Assembly: GCF_016862755.1 (NCBI RefSeq)
Contig: NZ_BONO01000008.1
Location: forward strand, 62,001 to 126,000
Reading direction: 5' to 3'
DNA length: 64,000 bases
Source of the DNA: Cellulomonas pakistanensis
GTDB lineage: Bacteria > Actinomycetota > Actinomycetes > Actinomycetales > Cellulomonadaceae
This document shows positions 33,642-42,495 of the stretch, in pieces (the stretch's first letter is position 1; each line of letters starts with the position of its first letter). Position numbers and translations under genes: made by a program. The notes under the pieces were generated by a model that worked only from the letters and a program-made list of their open reading frames with translations, was not told where the DNA came from and ran no database searches.

Positions 33642-34187
33642 ATGAGCACCACGACCACCGGGAAGGCGACGGCGCGCCCGCCGCGGGAGCACGATGACGT
33701 GCGCTGGCTCACGGCGGACGAGCAGCGCGCCTGGCGCGCCTACCGCGACGGCACCGCCCGCCTGCTCGACGTCCTCGCGCACGAGCTGGAGGAGGACTCC
33801 GGCCTGTCCCTCGGCGAGTACGAGGTGCTGGTCCGGCTGTCCGAGGCGCCGCAGCGCACGCTCCGCATGTCGGAGCTGGCGGGCGAGCTCGCGCACTCCC
33901 GGAGCCGACTCACCCACACCGTCCGCCGCATGGAGTCCGCCGGCCTGGTCGAGCGCGCCCCCTGCCTGGAGGACGCCCGCGGTGTGAACTGCACCATGAC
34001 GGAGACCGGCTGGCGGCGGCTCGTCGACGCCGCGCCGTCGCACGTCGAGTCCGTCCGCCGGCACCTGGTCGACGTGCTCACGCCGGCGCAGATGCAGGCC
34101 CTGGGCGACGCGATGGCCGCCGTGGGCGCCGCGCTGCAGGCCGGCTGCGCCCAGGCCGAGGCCGCCGCGGAGGCGTCCGGGCGCTGA
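33642..34187 (+). CDS. MarR family transcriptional regulator
   Basis: A 181-residue winged-helix regulator. LSLGEYEVLVRLSEAPQRTL, MSELAGELAHSRSRLTHTVRRMES (recognition helix about 75-97) and a wing reading LVERAPCLEDARGVNC form the MarR DNA-binding domain. Cys residues in the wing could be redox-reactive, but this is speculation. I chose ATG 33642, which has GGAGGAGG 8 nt upstream. It is divergent from yceI and probably represses it and itself through the GTTGA-N4-TCAAC sites. Confidence 0.9.
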   Translation: MSTTTTGKATARPPREHDDVRWLTADEQRAWRAYRDGTARLLDVLAHELEEDSGLSLGEYEVLVRLSEAPQRTLRMSELAGELAHSRSRLTHTVRRMESAGLVERAPCLEDARGVNCTMTETGWRRLVDAAPSHVESVRRHLVDVLTPAQMQALGDAMAAVGAALQAGCAQAEAAAEASGR

Positions 34188-34261
34188 CCCCGGGGCGCCG
34201 TCCCGGCCCCGGAGCGGGGCCCGGTGCCCGACCACCCAGCCGGGTTTGCGAGACTGACCCC

Positions 34262-34918
34262 ATGGTCGCCACCACCATCCACCTCATGCGGCACGGCGAG
34301 GTGCACAACCCGCAGGGCGTGCTCTACGGACGGCTCGACGGGTACCACCTGTCCGAGCGCGGCCGCGAGATGGCCGAGCGCGTCGCCGCGCACCTGACCG
34401 GACGGCTCGACGGGCCGCGCCGCGACGTCACCGCGCTGTTCGCGTCGCCGCTGACGCGCGCGCAGGAGACGGTCGCGCCGATCGCCGAGGCGCTCGGCCT
34501 GCCCGTCACCACCGACGAGCGGCTGCTCGAGGCCGAGAACAAGTTCCAGGGCCTGACGTTCGGCGTCGGCGACGGCTCGCTGCGGCACCCGCGCCACTGG
34601 CCGCTGCTGGTCAACCCGTTCCGCCCGTCGTGGGGCGAGCCGTACCGGCAGCAGGCCGGCCGGATGCTCGCCGTCGTCGAGCGCGCCCGCGACGCCGCCC
34701 GGGGGCACGAGGCCGTGCTGGTCAGCCACCAGCTGCCGATCTGGGTCACCCGGCTCGCGCTGGAGGACCGCCGGCTGTGGCACGACCCGCGCCGCCGGCA
34801 GTGCTCGCTCGCGTCGCTGACGTCGCTCACCTACGAGGACGACCGCCTCGTGCGGATCGGCTACACCGAGCCCGCCGCCGACCTGCTGCCCGGCGCCTCC
34901 GCCGTGGCGGGCGCGTGA
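34262..34918 (+). CDS. Histidine phosphatase family protein
   Basis: A 218-residue phosphoglycerate-mutase-like hydrolase with the catalytic LMRHGEVHNP (His near 10) and the second histidine in VLVSHQLPIWV. It heads the cytochrome c maturation operon, a common arrangement in Actinobacteria, but its substrate there is unknown. A -10-like GAGACT ends 6 nt before the ATG and there is no ribosome site, so the operon mRNA may be leaderless. Its stop overlaps the resA start by 4 bp. Confidence 0.88.
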   Translation: MVATTIHLMRHGEVHNPQGVLYGRLDGYHLSERGREMAERVAAHLTGRLDGPRRDVTALFASPLTRAQETVAPIAEALGLPVTTDERLLEAENKFQGLTFGVGDGSLRHPRHWPLLVNPFRPSWGEPYRQQAGRMLAVVERARDAARGHEAVLVSHQLPIWVTRLALEDRRLWHDPRRRQCSLASLTSLTYEDDRLVRIGYTEPAADLLPGASAVAGA

Positions 34919-35541
34919 CGACCGCCGCGCGGCCCGCCCGCCGCGCCCGGACCCGCCGCGCCGCCTCGGTCGCGATCGCGCTCGCGGGCGCCCTCGCTCT
35001 CGCCGCGTGCTCCGGCGGCGGCACGACGACCGCGGACACGGACGTCGCCGACCAGGGCTACGTGTCCGGCGACGGCTCGTTCACGCAGTGGGCCGCCGAC
35101 GACCGCAAGGGCCCCGTCGAGGTCGCGGGCACGGACTACGAGGGCGAGGCGGTCGACGTCGCGGACTGGCGCGGCGACGTCGTCGTCCTCAACACCTGGT
35201 ACGCGCAGTGCCCGCCGTGCCGGGAGGAGGCGCCCGACCTCGTCGACATCGCCAACGAGTACGCCGACGCCGGCGTGCACCTGCTCGGCATCAACGGGGT
35301 CGACGACGCCGGTGCGGCCGTGCCGTTCCAGGAGACGTTCGACGTGCCGTACCCGAGCATCGACGACCGGGACAAGCACGCCATCGCCGCGCTGCAGGGC
35401 ATCGTGCCGATCCAGGCGACGCCGACGACGGTCGTGCTCGACCGCGAGGGCAAGGTGGCCGCGCGGATCGTCGGCCTGGCCGAGGGCTCCACGCTGCGCG
35501 CGCTCGTCGACGAGGTGCTCGCCGAGGACGGCGCGGCGTGA
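34915..35541 (+). CDS. resA: ResA/TlpA-like thiol-disulfide lipoprotein
   Basis: A 208-residue extracytoplasmic thioredoxin-fold lipoprotein with the lipobox LAAC (Cys near 35) and active site WYAQCPPCREEAPDL (CPPC near 100-103). QATPTTVVLDREG carries the cis-proline. It should keep apocytochrome c cysteines reduced for haem attachment, using electrons from CcdA encoded next. GTG start inside the preceding stop; it overlaps ccdA by one base. Confidence 0.9.
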   Translation: MTTAARPARRARTRRAASVAIALAGALALAACSGGGTTTADTDVADQGYVSGDGSFTQWAADDRKGPVEVAGTDYEGEAVDVADWRGDVVVLNTWYAQCPPCREEAPDLVDIANEYADAGVHLLGINGVDDAGAAVPFQETFDVPYPSIDDRDKHAIAALQGIVPIQATPTTVVLDREGKVAARIVGLAEGSTLRALVDEVLAEDGAA

Positions 35542-36425
35542 TGCTCGCCGACGTCGGGGACTCGTTCGCGCAGGCGGCCACCTCGGGCTCGCTGCTCGCG
35601 GCCGTGCCCGTCGCGGTGCTCGCCGGGCTGGTGTCGTTCGCCTCGCCCTGCGTGCTGCCGCTCGTCCCCGCCTACGTCGGCTACCTGGGCGGCATGTCCG
35701 CCGCCTCCGCGCCGGGCCCCGCGCCGCGGGTGCGCGCCGCTGCGGGCTCCGCGCCCGGCGGCCCGGCCCCCGCGCTCGCGATCCCGGCGCAGCCCGCGCT
35801 GACCTCCGGCGCCGCCTCGGCCCCCGCACCCGCGCCGTCCCGCGGCCGGCTGGTGCTCGGGGTCCTGCTGTTCGTCGCCGGGTTCACGGCCGTCTTCCTC
35901 GCCTACGGCTCGCTGGCCGGATCGCTCGGCTCGTTCCTGCTGCGCTGGCAGGACCCGGTGTCCCGGGTGCTCGGCGTCGGCGTGCTCGTCATGGGCCTCG
36001 CGTTCCTCGGCCTGGTGCCGTTCCTGGAGCGGGACAGCCGCCGGGTCCTGGCGCCGCGCGCCGGCCTGTGGGGCGCGCCCGTGCTCGGGGTGACGTTCGG
36101 CATCGGCTGGACGCCGTGCATCGGGCCGACCCTCGCCGCGATCCTCGTGCTGTCCCTCGACGGCGGGTCCGCCGGCCGCGGCGCGCTGCTCGCGCTCGCG
36201 TTCTGCGTCGGCCTGGGTCTCCCGTTCGTCGCCGTCGCGCTGGGGCTGCAGCGCAGCCGCCGCGCCCTCGACTGGCTCGCCCGGCACCGCGTCGCGGTGA
36301 TGCGGGTCGGCGGCGGCCTCCTGCTCCTGCTCGGTGCCGCGCTGGTCACCGGCCTCTGGTCCGCGTGGGCGGGCTGGCTCCAGGGGCTCCTGACCGGCGC
36401 CGAGCCCTTCGTCCCGGCGGTGTGA
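35541..36425 (+). CDS. ccdA: CcdA-type cytochrome c biogenesis membrane protein
   Basis: A 294-residue membrane electron carrier of the DsbD/CcdA family with six expected helices. The redox cysteines lie in SFASPCVLPLVPAYVGYLGG and GWTPCIGPTLAAIL, both intact. It moves electrons from cytoplasmic thioredoxin to ResA. A 45-residue Ala/Pro-rich loop after the first helix (about 55-100) is longer than usual. ATG 35541 overlaps the resA stop; a GTG one codon earlier is an alternative start. Confidence 0.92.
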   Translation: MLADVGDSFAQAATSGSLLAAVPVAVLAGLVSFASPCVLPLVPAYVGYLGGMSAASAPGPAPRVRAAAGSAPGGPAPALAIPAQPALTSGAASAPAPAPSRGRLVLGVLLFVAGFTAVFLAYGSLAGSLGSFLLRWQDPVSRVLGVGVLVMGLAFLGLVPFLERDSRRVLAPRAGLWGAPVLGVTFGIGWTPCIGPTLAAILVLSLDGGSAGRGALLALAFCVGLGLPFVAVALGLQRSRRALDWLARHRVAVMRVGGGLLLLLGAALVTGLWSAWAGWLQGLLTGAEPFVPAV

Positions 36426-36426
36426 G

Positions 36427-38205
36427 ATGACGCGCGACCGACAGACCACCGAGCCCTCGCCCCGCGGGTACACCCCCGAGGGGCTCGAGGACGCGTTCAG
36501 CGCGGCCGACCCGGCCCCGGCGACGGCGGCCGGGCGCGGCGCGGGCGGCGGCGCGGGCGGCGGCGACGGCGCGGCCCCGGCGCTGCCCTCGCTCGGGCTC
36601 GTCGGCTGGCTGCGCTGGGGCTGGCGGCAGCTCACGTCGATGCGGGTGGCGCTGCTGCTCCTCATGCTGCTCGCCGTCGCCGCCGTGCCGGGCACGATCT
36701 TCCCGCAGCGCTCGCAGGACCCGGCCGACGTCGCGACCTACCTGTCCGACCACCCGGACCTCGGGCCGGTGCTCGACCGGCTCGGGTTCTTCGGCGTGTA
36801 CTCGTCGGTCTGGTTCTCCGCGATCTACCTGCTGCTGTTCGTCTCGCTGGTCGGCTGCATCCTGCCCCGCAGCCGGACGCACCTGCGGGCCATGCGCGGC
36901 CGGCCGCCGCGCGCCCCGCGCCGGTTCGACCGGTTCCCGGCCCAGGCGTCCGCCGAGCTCGACGGCACGCCGGAGCAGGTCGCGCAGCGCGCGGCCGCCG
37001 CGCTGGGCGGCCCGCGCTGGTGGCGCCGGTTCCGGGTCGACGTGCGCGACGAGGGCCGCGGGGTGTGGAGCGTCGCCGCCGAGCGCGGCTACCTCCGCGA
37101 GACGGGCAACCTGCTGTTCCACCTGGCGCTGGTCGGCCTGCTGGTCTCCATCGCCACCGGCCAGCTGCTGCACTTCCGCGGCCAGGCGATCGTCGTCGAG
37201 GGGCGGTCGTTCGCGAACACGCAGAGCGACTACGACACCTTCGAGTCCGGGGCCGGGTTCAGCGCCGCGTCGCTCACGCCGTTCTCGATGCGGCTGGACT
37301 CGTTCGAGTCGTCGTTCGACCCGGCGACCCTGCAGTCGCGCGACTTCACCGCGCACGTGACGGTCACCGAGCCGGGCGCCGACGCGGTCGCGCAGGAGAT
37401 CAAGGTCAACCACCCGATCGACGTCGACGGCGCCAAGATCTACCTGCAGGGCAACGGCTACGCGCCGCAGGTGACGGTGCGCGACGCGGACGGCGCGGTC
37501 ACGTTCTCCGGCGCCGTGCCGTTCCTGCCGCAGGACACCGTCTACACGTCGCAGGGCGTCATCAAGGTGCCGGACGTCACCTCCGGGCCGCAGATCGGGC
37601 TCCAGGGCGTGCTGCTGCCGACCGCCGAGCAGGTGGGCGACACCCTGTACCGCTCGGTGTACCCGCAGCCCACCGACCCGCTGCTCGCGCTCGCGGTGTG
37701 GACCGGCGACCTCGGCCTGGACGACGGCGTCCCCCAGAACGTCTACCAGCTCGACGAGACGGGCCTGACCCAGGCCGTCGACGACGAGGGGCTGCCGGTC
37801 ACGCTCTACCTGCGCCCGGGCGAGACGGTCGACCTGCCGGACGGGCTGGGGACGCTGACGTTCGACGCGCTGCCGCGGTTCGTGGCGCTCGACCTGCGGC
37901 ACGACCCGTCGCTCGCGTGGGTGCTGACGTTCGCGCTGCTCGCGTTCGCGGGGCTCGCGGCGTCGCTGTTCGTGCCGCGCCGGCGGGTGTGGCTGCGGCT
38001 GCGCCCGGCGGACGCGGAGGGCGCTGTCGAGGGCACCACCGCGGGGGACGAAGGTCCCGGGGCAGCCCGTACAGTGGTCTCCGCCGCCGCGCTCGCGCGT
38101 GGCGACGACGTGGGCCTCCAGGCGGAGCTCGACCGGGCGGTGGACCGCCTGCGCGACAGCCGCCCCCCGAGCGGCGACGGGCCCACCGGCCGGACCGGAA
38201 GGTAG
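36427..38205 (+). CDS. resB: ResB-like cytochrome c biogenesis protein
   Basis: A 592-residue membrane protein with an N-terminal Gly/Ala-rich cytoplasmic stretch, three early helices (VALLLLMLLAVAAVPGTIFPQ, SAIYLLLFVSLVGCILPRS, LLFHLALVGLLVSIATG), a large extracytoplasmic domain (about 245-490) and a final helix near 500-520. With CcsB it forms the system II haem-transport and cytochrome c synthase complex. It starts one base after the ccdA stop; a ribosome site immediately before ccsB links the two. Confidence 0.93.
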   Translation: MTRDRQTTEPSPRGYTPEGLEDAFSAADPAPATAAGRGAGGGAGGGDGAAPALPSLGLVGWLRWGWRQLTSMRVALLLLMLLAVAAVPGTIFPQRSQDPADVATYLSDHPDLGPVLDRLGFFGVYSSVWFSAIYLLLFVSLVGCILPRSRTHLRAMRGRPPRAPRRFDRFPAQASAELDGTPEQVAQRAAAALGGPRWWRRFRVDVRDEGRGVWSVAAERGYLRETGNLLFHLALVGLLVSIATGQLLHFRGQAIVVEGRSFANTQSDYDTFESGAGFSAASLTPFSMRLDSFESSFDPATLQSRDFTAHVTVTEPGADAVAQEIKVNHPIDVDGAKIYLQGNGYAPQVTVRDADGAVTFSGAVPFLPQDTVYTSQGVIKVPDVTSGPQIGLQGVLLPTAEQVGDTLYRSVYPQPTDPLLALAVWTGDLGLDDGVPQNVYQLDETGLTQAVDDEGLPVTLYLRPGETVDLPDGLGTLTFDALPRFVALDLRHDPSLAWVLTFALLAFAGLAASLFVPRRRVWLRLRPADAEGAVEGTTAGDEGPGAARTVVSAAALARGDDVGLQAELDRAVDRLRDSRPPSGDGPTGRTGR

Positions 38206-38211
38206 AAGGAC

Positions 38212-39330
38212 ATGGCACTCGGCGACATCAGCACCCTGCTCGTGTGGGGGGCGGCGACGGCGTTCACGATCGCCCTGATCGCCTACACCTCGGCCCTGGC
38301 CCGGCTGGCCGACGCCGCGTCCGCGGAGCACCGCGCCGAGCGGGCGGCCAAGGTCGCCGCCGCGAAGCAGGCCCGCGCCGCCGCGCGCGAGACCGTCGGG
38401 GCGGGCGGGCCGTCCGGGCCGGTCGTGCCCGCCGACGCGGACGCGGACGACACCGCCGTCGCGCCGCGGTCCGGCCGGATCGACGACGCCGAGCCCGAGC
38501 GCCCGATGGCGGCGCCCCGGGCGACCACCGGCATCGCCCGGACCACCACCTACCTCGGCATCCTGCTGCTGGGCGCCGGCATCGTGCTGCGCGGAGTCGC
38601 GGCCGGACGCTGGCCGACGGCGAACATGTACGAGTTCACGCTGGTCGGCACGTTCGTCGCCGCCGTGGTGCTCGCCGTCGTGCAGCGGAAGCGGGTCATC
38701 CCGTTCCTCGGCGTGATCGTCATGGGCATCGGCGTGCTCGCCCTCGCGCTGGGGCTGCTGGTGTTCTTCGTGCAGGCCGACGAGGTGCAGCCCGCGCTCC
38801 AGAGCTACTGGCTGATCATCCACGTCGGCGTCGCCATCGCGGCGACCGGCATCTTCACCGTCGCGTTCGCGACCGCCGTGCTCCAGGTGCTGCAGGACGG
38901 CCGCGAGACCGGCCGCTCGCACCTCGACCACCCGTGGCGCGCGGCGGACGGCCTGCGCCGCTCGCTCGCCCGCTGGCGGGTCACCGGCCCGGCCTTCTCC
39001 TGGCTGCGCACGGTGCCGTCCGCCCGCCGGCTCGAGGCGCTGTCCTTCCGGCTCAACGCCATCGGCTTCGTCCTGTGGACGTTCACGCTCATCGGCGGCG
39101 CCATCTGGGCCGAGCACGCCTGGGGCCGGTACTGGGGCTGGGACCCCAAGGAGGTCGGCACCTTCGTCGCCTGGGTCGTGTACGCGGCGTACCTGCACGC
39201 GCGCACCACGCGCGGCTGGGCGGGGCGCAAGGCGGCGTACTTCGTCTACGTGGGCTACGCGGTCGTGCTGGCGAACTTCACCGTCGTGAACCTGTTCGTC
39301 GACGGCAAGCACTCGTACTCCGGTCTCTGA
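38212..39330 (+). CDS. ccsB: CcsB/CcsA-type cytochrome c synthase subunit
   Basis: A 372-residue multi-helix membrane protein. The haem-binding WWD region reads WGRYWGWDPKEVGTFVAW (about 303-320), with flanking histidines such as the His in WAEHAWG. A charged cytoplasmic insert (about 40-100) follows the first helix. It ligates haem to apocytochrome c together with ResB. GGAAGGTAGAAGG lies before the ATG. Last gene of the operon; palindromic copy 4 follows 19 nt after the stop. Confidence 0.93.
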   Translation: MALGDISTLLVWGAATAFTIALIAYTSALARLADAASAEHRAERAAKVAAAKQARAAARETVGAGGPSGPVVPADADADDTAVAPRSGRIDDAEPERPMAAPRATTGIARTTTYLGILLLGAGIVLRGVAAGRWPTANMYEFTLVGTFVAAVVLAVVQRKRVIPFLGVIVMGIGVLALALGLLVFFVQADEVQPALQSYWLIIHVGVAIAATGIFTVAFATAVLQVLQDGRETGRSHLDHPWRAADGLRRSLARWRVTGPAFSWLRTVPSARRLEALSFRLNAIGFVLWTFTLIGGAIWAEHAWGRYWGWDPKEVGTFVAWVVYAAYLHARTTRGWAGRKAAYFVYVGYAVVLANFTVVNLFVDGKHSYSGL

Positions 39331-39348
39331 CCGGCCGGGCTGCGCGCC

Positions 39349-39404
39349 CGAGTGGAAGATCTGGCCCGACACGCCACGGCGTGTCGGGCCGTTTCTTCCA
39401 CTCG
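39349..39404. repeat. Dispersed palindromic element, copy 4 (convergent gene ends)
   Basis: Arms 39349-39374 and 39379-39404 pair at 23 of 26 positions around loop CACG. The three mismatches are clustered in the middle of the stem. It belongs to the GATCTGGCCCGAC subgroup with copy 1 and lies between ccsB and a converging membrane-protein gene. Confidence 0.85.
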
Positions 39405-39414
39405 ACGGGCGCGG

Positions 39415-39765
39415 TCAGCCGCGGGCGCCCTCGTCCGGGACGTCGCCGTCGCTCGACCCCTGCTCGCGCTCCCGGCGCCGGCGCTCCTGGTCGAGCCGCC
39501 AGAGGAAGTCCGGGTCGTCGTCGGGCGCGACCGGCCCCGACCGCCGCGGCCCGGCGCCCGGACGGCCGCCCCCGGCGGTGCCGGCGGCCGGCGCCGCGCG
39601 GCTGCTCAGGATCCACGCGAGCGGTCCGGCGATCGGCACCAGCGCGATGAGGAACCACGCCCCCTTGGGCAGTCCGCGCCGTGCCCGCTCGTCGCTCGTG
39701 GCGATGTCGGCGAGGGCGTACACCGCCAGGCCGATGATCACGAGGAAGAAGAGCGCGCGAGCCAT
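39415..39765 (-). CDS. PLDc N-terminal domain membrane protein
   Basis: A 116-residue protein with two hydrophobic helices, ARALFFLVIIGLAVYALAD (about 2-20) and GAWFLIALVPIAGPLAWIL (about 35-53). The WFLIALVPIAGPLAWI pattern is that of the phospholipase D N-terminal (PLDc_N) domain occurring alone. The charged C-terminus contains DDPDFLWRLDQERRR. Its function is unknown; such proteins are common beside menaquinone genes in actinobacteria. Confidence 0.8.
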   Translation of the reverse strand: MARALFFLVIIGLAVYALADIATSDERARRGLPKGAWFLIALVPIAGPLAWILSSRAAPAAGTAGGGRPGAGPRRSGPVAPDDDPDFLWRLDQERRRREREQGSSDGDVPDEGARG

Positions 39766-39875
39766 GCCCCACCCTAACCAGCGCGCGCTCGCGTCCTCTC
39801 CCCGGAGCGGGAGATCGGGCGAACCCGCACGAGCTCGTCACAACCCGCGGGGACGGTGCGCGGCGCGGACCGGCC

Positions 39876-39881
39876 TACCCT
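39876..39881 (+). promoter_or_regulatory. -10 box of leaderless promoter (DUF4229 gene)
   Basis: TACCCT ends 6 nt before the GTG at 39888, and no ribosome site is present. Same arrangement as before the rex and glutaredoxin-like genes. Confidence 0.48.
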
Positions 39882-39887
39882 GGACCC

Positions 39888-40184
39888 GTGCCCGTCGTGA
39901 CCTACTCGCTGCTCCGCCTCGCCCTGTTCGTCGTCTGCGCCGTCGCCCTCGTGCTGGCCGGCACCGGCTACCTGCTGGGCGTGATCGGCGCGGCCCTGCT
40001 CGCGGCGCTGCTGTCCTACGCGCTGCTGCGCGGCCCCCGCGACCGCGCGGCGGCGTGGCTCCAGGCCCGCTCCGAGGCGCGCGGCGACCGCCCCCGGCTG
40101 TCCCGCAACGCGAGCGCGGACGCCGCGGCGGAGGACGCCGCGGTCGAGGCGGCGGAGCAGGGCACGCCGGGCGAGCCGCGCTGA
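39888..40184 (+). CDS. DUF4229 small membrane protein
   Basis: A 98-residue protein with two hydrophobic segments, TYSLLRLALFVVCAVALVLA (about 5-24) and VIGAALLAALLSYALLRGPR (about 32-50), then a polar Ala/Glu tail. It matches the actinobacterial DUF4229 pattern (Y-x-x-x-R-x-x-L-F at the start, LLR-x-x-R-D after helix 2). The role is unknown, but the gene is typically next to menA, as here, which hints at a membrane function tied to menaquinone. Confidence 0.8.
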   Translation: MPVVTYSLLRLALFVVCAVALVLAGTGYLLGVIGAALLAALLSYALLRGPRDRAAAWLQARSEARGDRPRLSRNASADAAAEDAAVEAAEQGTPGEPR

Positions 40185-40224
40185 CCGAGCGGGACCGCCG
40201 GGGTGACCCCGGCGGACCGGCCGG

Positions 40225-41094
40225 CTAGAGCGCCAGGCCCAGCCCGAGCAGCACGCCGTAGGCGAGCTCGTACATCCCGGTCCCGGCCAGGACGGGCACC
40301 AGCGCGATGCCGCGCGCGCCGACCAGCACGGTGAACGCCAGGATCCCCGCCGGGAGCGCGAGCAGGATCACGATCAGCGCCCACGGGTTCGCGAGGGCGC
40401 ACACCAGGCCGAGCAGCACCGGCAGCACCACCATCACGGCGTACGCGCGCCGCGCGCGGTGCTCGCCCAGGCGGACGGCCAGGGTGCGCTTGCCGACCAG
40501 GGCGTCGGTCGGGATGTCCCGCAGGTTGTTGACCATGAGCAGGGCGCACGCGATCAGGCCGATGGCGACCGCGCCGACCCACGCGGGCCAGGTCGTCGTG
40601 CCGGCCTGGGTGTAGGTCGTGCCGAGCACCGCCACGAGCCCGAAGAACACGAAGACGCCGACCTCGCCGAGGCCGAGGTAGCCGTACGGCCGGCGCCCGC
40701 CGGTGTAGAACCACGCCGCGAGCACGCAGAGGACGCCGATCGCGAGCAGCCACCACTGGCCGCTGAGCGCGACCAGCCCGAGCCCGAGCAGGCCGGCGAC
40801 GCCGAGCGCCGCGAAGGCCGCCGCCTTGACCGTCCGGGGGAGGGCCGCGCCGCTGGCGGTGAGCCGCATCGGACCGACCCGCTCGGCGTCGGTGCCGCGC
40901 ACGCCGTCGGAGTAGTCGTTCGCGTAGTTGACGCCGACCTGGAGCGCGAGCGCGACGCCGAGCGCGAGCAGGGCCCGCCCGAGGTGCGCGGACTCGATCT
41001 GCGCGGCGGCGCCGGTGCCGACCAGCACCGGGGCGGCGGCGGCGGGCAGGGTGCGCGGGCGCGCTCCGGCGACCCACTCGGCGGCGGTGGCCAT
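40225..41094 (-). CDS. menA: 1,4-dihydroxy-2-naphthoate polyprenyltransferase MenA
   Basis: A 289-residue UbiA-superfamily membrane enzyme that attaches the polyprenyl chain to DHNA in menaquinone synthesis. The first Asp-rich motif is NYANDYSDGVRGTD (about 58-71) and the second is NNLRDIPTDALVGKRTLAV (about 190-208). About eight helices are visible. The ATG at 41094 has AGGAG 5 nt upstream. It lies 125 bp after menE on the same strand and converges with the DUF4229 gene. Confidence 0.95.
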   Translation of the reverse strand: MATAAEWVAGARPRTLPAAAAPVLVGTGAAAQIESAHLGRALLALGVALALQVGVNYANDYSDGVRGTDAERVGPMRLTASGAALPRTVKAAAFAALGVAGLLGLGLVALSGQWWLLAIGVLCVLAAWFYTGGRRPYGYLGLGEVGVFVFFGLVAVLGTTYTQAGTTTWPAWVGAVAIGLIACALLMVNNLRDIPTDALVGKRTLAVRLGEHRARRAYAVMVVLPVLLGLVCALANPWALIVILLALPAGILAFTVLVGARGIALVPVLAGTGMYELAYGVLLGLGLAL

Positions 41095-41219
41095 GGTGCT
41101 CCTGTCGTGGGGCCGCGGCGCGGGCCGCGGCGGATCGGCGTGCAGCGACGGTATCCCGGAACGACCGGCGGGCACGCACCCGGCAGACCCGGGCGGCCCG
41201 TCCGTGGTGCCCCGGACGG

Positions 41220-42410
41220 TCAGGAGCCGGCGTCGGTCGTCGGCACCCCGAGCTCGCGGGCCGCCAGCGCCGCCGCGCCCCGGCGGTCGGGCTTGCCCGG
41301 TCCCCGCAGCGGCAGCGCCGCGACCGTCACGAGGTGCCGGGGGGCCGCGGGGCCGCCGAGCGCGGCGGTGGCCGCGGCCCGCAGGTCCGCGAGGTCCGGC
41401 CCCGGCGACCCGGCGGAGGGCACGACCACGGCGACGAGCGCCTGCCCCCACTCCGGGTCGGGGACGCCCACCACGAGGACCTCGCCGACGCCCGCGCACC
41501 CGGCGAGCGCGCGCTCCACGGCCGCCGGCGGCACCTTCACGCCACCCGTGACCAGCACGTCGTCGGCGCGGCCGAGCACCTCCAGCCGTCCGTCGACCCA
41601 CCGGCCGAGGTCGCTGGTCCGCAGCCACCGGGTGCCGTCGCGGTCCTCGAACAGCTCGGCGTCCAGGTCGGGGCGGCCGCGGTAGCCGGCGGCGAGCACG
41701 GGCCCGGCGATCCGGATCCGGCCGTCGGCGTCCAGGTCGACCGCCACGCCGTCGAGGGGCGCGCCGTCGTACACGCACCCGCCGCAGGTCTCGGACATGC
41801 CGTACGTCGTGACCACCCGCGCGCCGGCCGACCGCGCCGCCGCCAGCAGCTCCGCGGGCGCCGCGGCGCCGCCGAGCAGCACCGCGTCGAACGCCGTGAG
41901 CGCGGCCCGGCCCTCCGCCGAGCCGAGCAGCCGGTGCACCTGCGTCGGCACCAGGGACGTGTACCGCGGCAGGTCGGCGTCGGGCATCCGCCGCACGGCC
42001 GCGGCGAACGCGTCGGCGCGGAACGGCCCGGCGAGCACGGCGGGCTCCGTCCCGGCGAGGACCGACCGCACCAGGACCTGCAGCCCGGCGACGTGCGTCG
42101 GGGGGAGCGGCAGCAGCCACCGCCCGGGCCCGCCCAGCCGCGCCTCGGTCGCGGCGGCGGACGCGCGCAGGGCCGTGGCGGTCAGCAACACCTCGCGCGG
42201 GGTGCCGGTCGACCCGGACGTGCGGACCAGCAGCGCCACGTCGTCGGGCACCTCGCCCGGGTCGTCGGGGCCCCGGGTCGGCACGCCGGTGTCGGTCGCC
42301 TCGACCGGCAGCACGGCCGGCCCCGAGCCGTCCAGCGCGGCGGCCAGCGCGGCGGTCAGGCCGGGCACCGCGGCGGGGGAGACGGGGACGACGCGGACGG
42401 GGCGGCTCAC
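41220..42410 (-). CDS. menE: o-succinylbenzoate-CoA ligase MenE
   Basis: A 396-residue ANL-superfamily adenylating enzyme, slightly short for the family. TSGSTGTPREV (about 86-96) is the AMP-binding loop, TYGMSETCGG the second core motif, RTSDLGRW the hinge region and GPGKPDRRG the C-terminal catalytic Lys. It activates OSB for ring closure by MenB. The GTG start at 42410 is preceded by GACGAG with poor spacing. It is divergent from the DUF3048 gene. Confidence 0.92.
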   Translation of the reverse strand: MSRPVRVVPVSPAAVPGLTAALAAALDGSGPAVLPVEATDTGVPTRGPDDPGEVPDDVALLVRTSGSTGTPREVLLTATALRASAAATEARLGGPGRWLLPLPPTHVAGLQVLVRSVLAGTEPAVLAGPFRADAFAAAVRRMPDADLPRYTSLVPTQVHRLLGSAEGRAALTAFDAVLLGGAAAPAELLAAARSAGARVVTTYGMSETCGGCVYDGAPLDGVAVDLDADGRIRIAGPVLAAGYRGRPDLDAELFEDRDGTRWLRTSDLGRWVDGRLEVLGRADDVLVTGGVKVPPAAVERALAGCAGVGEVLVVGVPDPEWGQALVAVVVPSAGSPGPDLADLRAAATAALGGPAAPRHLVTVAALPLRGPGKPDRRGAAALAARELGVPTTDAGS

Positions 42411-42495
42411 CTCGTCAGGGTAGGACCGCCCGTAGAGTGGCGCGGGACGCGCGGCGGGGACGCCGCGCACGCAGGCGGCACGGAGGGTTCGGAAC

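Noticed and set aside
34205..34221. Hairpin GGCCCC-loop-GGGGCC between marR and the phosphatase gene as a terminator
   Set aside because: Only 6 bp and no extension; common by chance at this GC content.
36346..39372. Open frame of about 1000 codons antisense to resB and ccsB
   Set aside because: No domains; resB and ccsB are unambiguous on the other strand.
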